DNA of 6,170 nt from STC-74 sp043756665 (GTDB lineage Bacteria; Patescibacteriota; Gracilibacteria; BD1-5; UBA2023): contig JAYUQR010000002.1 of NCBI GenBank assembly GCA_043756665.1, forward strand, positions 1-6,170. The letters are read 5' to 3'. The position numbers were made by a program, and so were the translations under genes. Below are positions 1 through 6,170 of this stretch, in pieces. Positions within the stretch are counted from its first letter, which is position 1. Every line of letters begins with the position of its first letter. A model generated the notes under the pieces. It ran no database searches. It worked only from the letters and a program-made list of their open reading frames with translations, and had not been told where the DNA came from.

Positions 1-99
1 TTGGCGTTGACGTACATCTGGGGCGTGACCCGGTAGCCGCCCTCCACCTCGAAGACGTGGGTGCGCTCGGGTTCGATCGGGTCGGCAGGATCGGGCTCA
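1..99 (-). other. Foreign high-GC coding fragment (probable assembly chimera)
   Basis: These bases are about 68% G+C, against about 44% in the next hundred. On the minus strand the frame using codons 98-96, 95-93 and so on is open and has G or C at the third position in 29 of 32 codons, the usual sign of a gene from a high-GC genome. It reads EPDPADPIEPERTHVFEVEG and then GYRVTPQMYVNA. The pattern with E, G, Y, R and T near the end recalls beta-strands of TonB-dependent outer-membrane receptors, but it is too short to identify. It is one base out of frame with the beta-helix gene it abuts. The opposite strand also has an open frame, with weaker third-position bias. The simplest reading is a join between DNA of two organisms near base 97-108. 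A genuine recent insertion is less likely. Confidence 0.7.
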
Positions 100-1746
100 G
101 ATATTCAGTATGGCATTATTGGTTACGCGCATACGATCGGGTAGACTAGCCTGAGGAGTGATGATCATCGAGGATCCACTATATGAACCACTTCCTTGTC
201 GAGTCAGTACTGGAACGAGTCCGCCAGATGCGCTCGCTGTCCATCCTGTGACATCGACTTCAAAACTCGGATTCGTGAGGAGATTCGCTGTCGCATAGGT
301 TCCGGTATTGGTATAGGGCTTGTAGCCAAATGACTGGAATCTCGTATTTGCTCCATCGAAGAGATTGAGACTCGATTTTGTCGTGTACTCTACCGTCTCA
401 CCTCCGAATTTCACGCTTCTGACATAGGAACTATCGGGCTTATAGAGGGTGACGAAATTATTCCCATTCGCGGTTATCAGTGACGCGGTTCCAGTTCCTG
501 GAGTCTCATCGCGCATCTCGATATATGGATAGTCGATATTTCTCTGGAAGAGGGTATTCGTGTTCATCGTCACGCTACTCACAGTTCAGGGTGTATTTTG
601 GGTCACTCATACTGAGTTTCTTGGAGCATTGAGGATAGTATTTGAGTTGATGGCAATATTTGAGGAGTCGATGATGCGAATTCCATTTTTTCAAGGAAGT
701 GTATAGAGATATTTAATGGTATTGGAACTGATATTCACAGAATCAGCCGATGATAATACTATCCCATCACCCCTTCAATACTCTATATAATTATTGGTGA
801 TAGTGGAATTATAGATTGTTCCTGTATTATATGTAGTATAGTTGTTTTGAATCACTCAACAGGGAAGATTATCGGTATCAGTAACACAAGGATAGTCAAA
901 ACCTGAAGCATAAAACGTGTTATTTTGGATGGTTGTATTTGGTCCCATAGCGATTGCTGAATGGAGACTTCCTGCGGATTTATGGGGAAACATATTGTTC
1001 TGAATGAGATTGACCCCAGTTCATGTCATAAAAATTCCATAATACGTGTATTGAATGGTATTATTTTGGATAGTAGAGTTACTGTTTATGATATTGATCG
1101 CATCCATTATGTTGCTATCGAAACTATTATTATCTATAGTAACGTTTGTGGAATTGGAGTAGCGGACACCAGTAACCAATGGCGATGTGACTCAGCTAAA
1201 ACTATTCCCTGAAATAGTAATGGTATTTGTGGATGTAATACGAAGTAGATCAATATACCCAATTCCACTAAAACTAAATTGACTATTTGTTATATTTATA
1301 TTATTGGAATTATTGACTACTCCAGCATTTCATGAACTGGAGAGTAACCTCATACTATTAATATTAACAAAACTAGCACCAGAAATACTCATATTTTCTA
1401 CTTGAGGTCTATTTGTTGTCGTACATCCTGTTCCGTAGGCATTATAGGTAATCGGTGATCCAATGATACCTGATTCTACAGAGTCGAGTGTACCAGTCCA
1501 TGACTCTCCACAGAGAAAACTCACTGTATCTCCCTGAGAAAATACCTGAGTATTCACATGAGTGAGGGATTGCCATGGAGTGGCTATCGAGAGTCCATTA
1601 TTAGCATCACTTCCCAGCGTCGCATCGACATAGTACTGCGTATTTGCTGCGAATGTATACTGAATAGTCGGAGCAAGAGTATTCGAGATAAATGCCGCAA
1701 ATATACATGTTGCGATGAATCGAGAAGACGGAGTTTTATGTTTCAT
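100..1746 (-). CDS. Secreted right-handed beta-helix protein with C-terminal CBM-like domain (3' end missing)
   Basis: With UGA read as Gly this is one uninterrupted frame of about 549 codons. UGA occurs at residues 139, 185, 242, 297, 324, 352, 380 and 387. Residues 1-34 form a signal peptide: MKHK, then a hydrophobic stretch, with cleavage probable near YTFAA. The mature protein begins YYVDATLGSDANNG followed by PWQSL, an opening typical of secreted pectate-lyase-like beta-helix proteins. Residues about 125-400 repeat short rungs such as ITISGNSF, STIQNNTI, TTIQNNTF, STITNNYI and VNISSNTI, an asparagine-ladder pattern expected of a parallel beta-helix. From about residue 488, LLTNPSFEVDVTGW matches the start of CBM4/9-type jelly-roll domains. 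The frame is cut by the foreign sequence near base 99. A role in binding or cleaving surface polysaccharide is inferred, and no catalytic residues are identified. It could equally be a structural surface or adhesion protein. The ATG at 1746 is chosen because it directly precedes the signal peptide. Confidence 0.85.
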
Positions 1747-1774
1747 ACAAGAGAGATTAAGGAGTTACTTCTTG

Positions 1775-1803
1775 ATTAAATCACAATTTTCTTTTTTTTG
1801 CAA
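1775..1803 (-). promoter_or_regulatory. Predicted promoter of the beta-helix gene
   Basis: On the minus strand a -35 box TTGCAA (1803-1798) is followed after 17 bases by a -10 box TTTAAT (1780-1775). The ATG at 1746 lies 28 bases beyond the -10 box. The -35 box is shared with the divergent promoter on the plus strand. No clear Shine-Dalgarno sequence precedes the ATG. This is a consensus match by eye only. Confidence 0.5.
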
Positions 1804-1825
1804 ATAATGAAGTTTTCCCTATAAT
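1798..1825 (+). promoter_or_regulatory. Predicted promoter of the ABC-2 permease gene
   Basis: TTGCAA (1798-1803) and a perfect TATAAT (1820-1825) are separated by 16 bases. The ATG at 1850 follows 24 bases after the -10 box, so the leader would be short, about 15-20 bases. No strong Shine-Dalgarno motif is visible in it. The -35 hexamer is its own reverse complement and also fits the opposite promoter. Confidence 0.55.
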
Positions 1826-1849
1826 CCACTCCAAGTAAAGCTATCCTCT

Positions 1850-2623
1850 ATGAATCCTTCCGCACTTTTCGTCTCATATCTGACTATCGTCCGTAAGGAA
1901 GTCACTCGATTTCTGCGTGTGTGGAAACAGACGATCGTCCCACCCGTGATCACGACGACGCTCTACTATGTTATATTCGGACACTTTATCGGATCTCGCC
2001 TCCCTTCGAATGACTGAGTTCCCTATATCGTCTTCATCGTTCCAGGACTCGTGATGATGTCGATCATCATGAACTCGTTCTTCCATGTCGTATCATCGTT
2101 CTATATGGCGAAGTTCCAGAAGACGATCGAGGAGATACTCGTTTCACCGACACCATACTGGGTCGTGATCGCAGGATTCATCACCGGGTGAGTGATCCGT
2201 GGGCTCGTGACAGGGGCAATCATCCTCGGTATCGCATTTCTCTTCACTCATATCCAGTTTGCCCATATCGGGCTCATGTTCGTCTTCGCACTCCTCACAT
2301 CCCTTCTTTTTTCCCTCATCGGACTCCTGAATTGACTCATCGCAGATAGTTTTGATTCTACTTCGATCGTTCCGAATTTCATCCTCACACCACTCACTTA
2401 CCTCTGAGGTGTATTTTACTCTATCACTATGCTCCCTCCCATGTGGCAGACAGCTTCCTATGGGAATCCGATCCTCTATATGGTCGATGGCTTTCGCTAT
2501 GCTGTCCAGGGAACTTCTGATATAGCACCGCGGATCTCGCTTCTCATCCTCATGGGACTCTGTGTGCTCTTCTTCGGGATCATCTGGTATATGTTCTCGA
2601 AAGGGAAGGGGATACGGACATAA
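1850..2623 (+). CDS. ABC-2 type transporter permease, YadH/NodJ-like
   Basis: This is a 257-residue membrane subunit of an ABC exporter, nearly the same length as E. coli YadH as I remember it. Four in-frame UGA codons, at residues 56, 114, 162 and 186, coincide with family glycines: before VPYIVFIVPGL, in ITG-G-VIRGL, in LLN-G-LIADSF and in LTPLTYL-G-GVFYS. The standard code would leave only residues 194-257 readable. The N-terminus (KEVTRFLRVWKQTIVPP) is a cytosolic segment leading into the first of about six membrane spans. LTPLTYLGGVFYSI and the following NPILYMVDGFRYA form the ABC-2 signature region. The substrate is unknown; relatives export polysaccharides, lipids or drugs. The usual ATPase gene is not adjacent, as the upstream gene is divergent and the downstream one convergent, so the ATPase must be encoded elsewhere. 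ATG 1850 is chosen because it gives the family N-terminus and sits just behind a good promoter. Confidence 0.93.
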
Positions 2624-3226
2624 TTACTCGAAGAGAGAGTGCCATCACTTGAGATAGTAGCGGCGACCGAGTATCACACTGACGATCAGTGCGTTGACAG
2701 TTACATACGTGAGCCAGTAGAGACTCGTTTCGAGAGTTGCATCCGTCTGAGCGAGATAGAGGAATCCCATATTGAGTATTCCTGTGAACCAAGCAAGTGA
2801 TGTCTCAGTCCATGGGAGGAGCCAAGATTTTTTGATCACGGGGAGAAATGCGATCACATCGATAACGCACGAGAAGATCACGGTATTGAGGACATTTCGA
2901 GAAAAATACCAATAGAGGAGCATGAGGATCGCGAGCGCGAAACAGAGATAGTCGAACCAGTTAATACGAATTTTCGCAATACCATAAAAGCCATATCCAA
3001 TCCCAAATATGCAGATAGAGAAAATAAGTGGCACGAGAGGGATGAGTGAATAATATTCATGATTCGAATAGAGTACATAGAAGTTAAATCCTACGAGCAT
3101 GAGTCCGATGAGGTTCGAGAGGGGATGCGGTATCGTCCTTTTTCTGATCGTATCTCTCCAATAAAAAAATGATCCAGAGAGGTATATAGTGGTACTGATA
3201 AGTGCGAAAATGAGATCTTGTAACAT
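2624..3226 (-). CDS. Multi-pass membrane protein, paralog C (PQ-loop/SemiSWEET-like, function unknown)
   Basis: This 200-residue protein has about seven hydrophobic segments. The first half contains YWRDTIRKRTIPHPLSNLIG and the second half contains IDVIAFLPVIKKSWLLPWTE, two related patterns (aromatic or D, then K/R, then P, then an aromatic or E) that suggest a duplicated three-helix unit with a linker helix. Between them is KIRINWFDYLCF. The architecture loosely resembles PQ-loop/SemiSWEET-type small carriers, but that is inference from pattern and topology, and I do not recognise a characterised homolog. A single UGA at residue 194 lies in YYLK-G-WHSLFE, aligned with the UGA at the same place in paralog B. 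An upstream in-frame ATG at 3253 is rejected because alignment with paralogs A and B places the start at MLQDLIF (3226). It starts 2 bases after paralog B ends. Its TAA (2626-2624) abuts the TAA of the convergent permease gene. Confidence 0.85.
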
Positions 3227-3228
3227 AG

Positions 3229-3828
3229 TTATTCGAAAATAGAGTTCCATCACTTGAGGTAGTAGCGACGACCTGCTGCAATGCTAATAAAAATTATGTT
3301 TACTGTAAAGACATATATCCAAAAAGCGGAAGATTCAATAGTTATTCATCATTGCGTAAATAATATGAGAAGTTGAGACAATCCAATAACAAGGAAAGTA
3401 AATAATGTTTCACTCCAAGGCTGATTCCATCATTTCTTGAGAGTTGCTAAATATCCTAAGAAATCAATTATTATACTAAAAATGACTGTAAGTAGAATGT
3501 CCTCTGTATAGAAGTAGAAAGGAAGAAGAAGGAGGGCTCATACTAAAAAAATATAATCAAAATAATTTATCTGGATTTTTTTAAAACTCTTTATTCCATA
3601 AACTGTAAAAATAATACATGATAGAGTATTGAGTAGCGCTGGAATAAGAGAGATATACTCTTTTTGCCAAAAAAGTACCATAGTGTTAAATCCAGTCAGA
3701 ATAAACCATACAAAATATGAGAAAGGGTGAGGCAGAGTCCGTCATTTTAATACATCACGAAAGTAGGGTATTGTTCATACGAAATATAAAGCTATACTAA
3801 TGTATGCGAATATGAGCTCTTTTTCCAT
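3229..3828 (-). CDS. Multi-pass membrane protein, paralog B (seven UGA-Gly codons)
   Basis: This 199-residue gene is hidden under the standard code because it holds UGA at residues 18, 29, 97, 133, 160, 161 and 193. Read with UGA as Gly it aligns end to end with paralog C: MEKELIF with MLQDLIF, YFRDVLKGRTLPHPFS with YWRDTIRKRTIPHPLS, KIQINYFDYIF with KIRINWFDYLC, IDFLGYLATLKKGWNQPWSE with the matching IDV...KKSW...PWTE segment, and GRRYYLKGWNSIFE with GRRYYLKGWHSLFE. About seven hydrophobic segments are expected. The UGA at residues 18 (VGTIPY) and 29 (LKGRTLPHP) match glycines that I recall as usual in this family. It starts 3 bases after the cysteine-rich gene ends and stops 2 bases before paralog C begins, so translational coupling is likely. 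It is also more AT-rich than C. The function is unknown, and a small-solute carrier is only a topology-based guess. Confidence 0.88.
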
Positions 3829-3831
3829 AAA

Positions 3832-5397
3832 TTATATTTTAAATCCCATTTTCATCCTCTCGAGCCAATGCATGGTCGGGAGAGGAAGTCAGTGTTTCAT
3901 GAGAAAATCATACTCCATCTCGATGATACGATAATAGTTTCATTTTTCATCGGCAATAATAACTTTCATAATCTCTGGATCGATGTACCAGTGTTCCTCC
4001 CCTCAGTGAGGGGAGGTTAGGTGGGGTGTGTCTGTTTCTCCCACACCCCCTCCAACTCCCCCTATCTTAGGGGGAGAGATGCGAAATCCCTGAAACTGAT
4101 CGAGCTCGGTATTTTTCACCACCCTCATTCCTTCTGGTATATCGGCTCGTATCGGTTCATCTCGCCAGAGATATCATTCTGCTCCAACCTCCTCTTTAGT
4201 AAATGAATCATCTATGAGGTAGGCAAGAGTATCATTGAAATAAAATGGATTCATCGTAGCAGGGAAGAATTCTCCGAGCGTTCCATCCTTTTCCATTGAT
4301 GCGAATATTTCTAGAGCGAATATTTCCCATTCTTCTTTCGTATATTGTTTATTTAGGATGCAATATGACCTATTCATGAGTCCGATACAACCGATACAAA
4401 ATGAACAGTGATCGAGAAAATAGGAATAATATATATTTGAGCAATCCGTAATCTGTGAAGAGCAAAATATCTTTCTCGATCATGCACCAATTCCGACTCA
4501 TCCATAGACATCTTCCGTCCGCCTTCCCCCGATATCGATACTATCGTAGATATGATATGCACCATCAATTCCACCATCACCGATCCAGACATTTCGACAA
4601 TCATGCATATTATGAATCCATCCACCATTCTCAATATTATGAGATTGTATGATCGCATTCCCACTGACGTTTTCAGATCCAATATTTACCATTGGACGAG
4701 TAGTGATATGAGAATAGAAGTCCATAAACTTGCTGGTATCATGTAGGATTTTCTCTTTCTCTTTCTCATATTCTATTTTTTCCAGGGGCTTATTCCCGAT
4801 ACAGTATTTCTGATTCTGGAGATCATGACAACCGATACATTCAGTACAACCGATAAGATTCGTCGAAAACCATATATTCGCACTTCCTGAGATATAGCGA
4901 CTATAAAAAATATTATGAGAATTCGTAATACGTCCGCACATATAGATATTCGAGCTATCTTGGCATGCAAGGAACGAATTGTAGATATTTGCTCCACGCG
5001 GATAGCAAAATGCACTGTATGCCACATTTTCCATGGTATCCATGATGGTGGTAGAGAGGTAGACATTCTTACAACTCATCATCACATCAGCATAGTCGCA
5101 GTTCACTGAGTCATTTCCGATATGGTACATAGGCTGTAGCGGTACTCTGTCATGAAGTCACTGAAGCTGAGTGAGAAATGATATATTTTTCTGATATTCT
5201 CATGATTTTTCAGGAGCGTCTTCCCAAAAATTCACGCTCAGATTCTTGATCCGAGAAGTATCAGGGTATCGTGATATTTTATCACGATTTTTATAAAAAT
5301 TGAGCACTATCCAACTCCCGAAAGTTTTGATATACTCTCGAAACGAAGTTTTTTTACGTTTCTCTTGGATGATATTCTCATAGTATTCTCTCTTCAT
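3832..5397 (-). CDS. Cysteine-rich (zinc-ribbon-like) Patescibacteria protein with in-frame palindromic insertion
   Basis: This 521-residue frame contains eight UGA-Gly codons (residues 66, 80, 300, 306, 408, 465, 486 and 503). It matches, from memory, a large uncharacterised cysteine-rich family common in Patescibacteria. Landmarks in order are: a basic N-terminus; FWEDAP near 58-63; GNDSVNCDYADVMMSCKNVY near 94-113; a module C-x2-C-x2-C-x8-C followed by IGNK and an E/K-rich helix (Cys 184, 187, 190, 199); a second copy (Cys 331, 334, 337, 346) followed by ILNKQYTKEEWE; GEFFPATMNPFYFNDTLAYL; and a C-terminal YRIIEMEYDFLMKHGLPLP then LERMK motif. Cysteine spacing suggests metal binding. No signal peptide or membrane span is seen, so it is probably cytosolic. 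Residues about 440-468 are encoded by a three-hairpin repeat. The usual N-terminal CxxC zinc ribbons of longer relatives seem absent. ATG 5397 follows 9 bases after paralog A. The molecular function is unknown. Confidence 0.85.
3996..4076. repeat. Palindromic repeat element: three tandem hairpins, in frame inside a gene
   Basis: Three hairpins lie in a row. The first has arms CCTCCCCTCA (3996-4005) and TGAGGGGAGG (4007-4016) around one base, so a practical loop would be 3-5 bases. The second has GGGGTGTG (4023-4030) and CACACCCC (4042-4049) with an 11-base loop. The third has CTCCCCCTA (4056-4064) and TAGGGGGAG (4068-4076) with loop TCT. The composition is G/C-run rich, unlike the surrounding gene. 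It is translated on the minus strand as ISPPKIGGVGGGVGE and then TDTPHLTSPHGGEE, a low-complexity peptide between two conserved parts of the cysteine-rich protein. One codon inside the first hairpin (4005-4003) is UGA, so the frame stays open only with UGA as Gly. It resembles mobile palindromic elements that insert in coding sequence, such as Rickettsia RPEs. Its copy number elsewhere in the genome is unknown. Confidence 0.8.
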
Positions 5398-5406
5398 GAT
5401 GAATAA

Positions 5407-5988
5407 TTATTTCCTCATACTATACTGACGGGCGAGGATAAAACAAGCAAAAATAAAGTTAATCAGAGCGGTCCAGATCCACATCCCGAGATTCTCGAAG
5501 TTCCATACGGATATCGCGAGGATTGTACAGATATTGTTCCCCACGGAGATAAAGTAGGGGAGTGACTGCTCGGTGAATGGTTGGAGCCATGATTTCTTAA
5601 AACTGCTTGCATATGCCGTCGCATCGATCATGATCATGAGGATCAGGACAGAGGCATAGTTCGGCTCGAGTTGCCAGAAGATTATGAGGAATATTCCAGA
5701 TATGAGGAAGAACCAGTCGAGCCAGTTGATACGAATCTCTCGCCATCGAGCGATACCGAAAAAAATGATTCAGATGTTACTCAGGGTCATCAGGATGATC
5801 GCGAGCGATCCAAGGATTTCACCATTTTCTACGAGTTCGATCGAACTGATCCCGAGGACGATGATCCAGATAAAGAAGGTAAAAGGATGTGGAATAATCT
5901 CTTTCCGAAAGATACCTTTCCAATAAACAACTGTACTCCAAAGAGTGATGAGAAATGCAAGAATGGAGAAGAGTATTGTGAGGTTCAT
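5407..5988 (-). CDS. Multi-pass membrane protein, paralog A
   Basis: This 193-residue protein is the first of the three homologous membrane proteins. A single UGA at residue 73 (LSNI-G-IIFFGIARW) splits it under the standard code. Conserved landmarks shared with B and C are YWKGIFRKEIIPHPFT in the first half, EIRINWLDWFF in the middle, and IDATAYASSFKKSWLQPFTE in the second half, followed by two more hydrophobic segments and a basic tail, ARQYSMRK. It lacks the WxSxFE tail found on B and C, so it is the more divergent copy and B/C the closer pair. About seven membrane segments are expected, with an apparent duplicated half-domain. It begins 2 bases after the preceding gene's stop and ends 9 bases before the cysteine-rich gene, so co-transcription is likely. 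The start at MNLTILF is supported by alignment with B and C. No Shine-Dalgarno sequence is obvious. The function is unknown. Confidence 0.85.
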
Positions 5989-5990
5989 AA

Positions 5991-6170
5991 CTAAATTCTA
6001 TTTTTAGCTTTTATGTATTTTTCTGCTATTTCTAGAAATCTTAATTTTCAATTCTTGATAGTGATATAGTTTTCAATTCTATAATCGTAGTGTAAGATTT
6101 TTGAAAGTGCATAAATGTTTATAGATATTCATCAAAGTTCCTTATTTAATTCATCTAAGTCTAACTTAAT
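5991..6170 (-). CDS. 3' end of an unrecognised gene (partial)
   Basis: The last 59 codons of a gene run in from the right edge and end at TAG (5993-5991). UGA occurs three times, including a UGA-UGA pair at 6134-6129. The peptide contains LDLDELNKELGGISINIY, ILHYDYRIENYITIKN and LRFLEIAEKYIKAKNRI, a mixed charged and hydrophobic soluble sequence ending in a basic helix. I do not recognise the family. The frame is free of TAA and TAG over its whole length, whereas the other frames contain several, and it stops just 2 bases before paralog A starts, matching the tight spacing of the rest of the operon. This supports it as a real gene, probably the first visible member of the operon. Confidence 0.65.

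Noticed and set aside
961..1212. Plus-strand open frame of 83 codons
   Set aside because: It lies opposite the beta-helix repeats, whose recoded frame is continuous with regular Asn-rich rungs. The plus-strand reading shows no family features.
1850..2623. Table 4 (UGA = Trp) instead of table 25
   Set aside because: Tryptophan does not fit the permease UGA positions, such as the residue before GVFYS, or the UGA in LKGRTLPHP of paralog B. UGG is used normally for Trp at other sites such as PMWQ and KKSW.
3227..3253. Upstream start for paralog C giving nine extra residues
   Set aside because: These residues overlap the end of paralog B, and alignment of A, B and C puts the start at 3226.
3996..4076. 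The hairpin cluster as a transcription terminator
   Set aside because: The hairpins are not followed by a T-tract on either strand and lie inside a conserved reading frame with coding sequence on both sides.
4374..4682. Several overlapping open frames on both strands, many rich in His, Ile and Ser
   Set aside because: They are shadows of the cysteine-rich gene, which has conserved motifs across the whole stretch when UGA is read as Gly.
5671..5994. Plus-strand open frame of 107 codons, highly acidic
   Set aside because: It is the antisense shadow of membrane paralog A. Hydrophobic codons read backwards give runs of D and E. The minus-strand frame aligns with B and C.
100..6170. Widespread pseudogenes caused by UGA stops
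   Set aside because: The interruptions are always UGA, never TAA, TAG or frameshifts. In the permease they occur at conserved glycines, and two paralogs share one at the same place. Recoding explains all of them.
1..6170. tRNA-Gly with UCA anticodon, CRISPR array, transposase or phage genes
   Set aside because: None was seen on reading both strands. The recoding tRNA must be encoded outside the window.

Overview
The window reads as DNA from an Absconditabacteria (SR1) or Gracilibacteria (BD1-5) type member of the Patescibacteria, which uses translation table 25 (UGA = glycine). Under the standard code almost every gene here looks broken. If UGA is read as Gly, seven long gap-free genes appear, and they contain 32 in-frame UGA codons by hand count. 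The clearest anchor is an ABC-2 permease whose four UGA codons fall at glycine positions of the YadH-like family.

Layout. Bases 1 to about 99 are very GC-rich (about 68%) and look like a fragment of an unrelated high-GC gene joined to the contig, probably an assembly chimera. From there to 1746 on the minus strand lies most of a secreted right-handed beta-helix protein ending in the start of a carbohydrate-binding-like jelly-roll domain; its C-terminus is lost at the junction. Between 1747 and 1849 is a divergent promoter region in which one palindromic TTGCAA can serve as the -35 box in both directions. From 1850 to 2623 on the plus strand is an ABC-2 transporter permease of 257 residues without a neighbouring ATPase gene.

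The rest, 2624 to 6170, is a tightly packed minus-strand operon of five genes with gaps of only 2, 9, 3 and 2 bases. In transcription order they are: the 3' end of an unrecognised gene, a multi-pass membrane protein (paralog A), a 521-residue cysteine-rich protein of a family I associate with Patescibacteria, and two further membrane proteins homologous to A (paralogs B and C). Paralog B has seven in-frame UGA codons and is invisible to standard-code gene calling. The cysteine-rich gene carries an in-frame insertion of about 85 bases made of three consecutive hairpins.

The three membrane paralogs share a duplicated half-domain pattern that loosely resembles PQ-loop/SemiSWEET-type small transporters, and they surround one cysteine-rich, probably metal-binding protein. 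This suggests a common membrane-associated function, which the sequence does not identify. No tRNA, rRNA, CRISPR array or transposase was seen.
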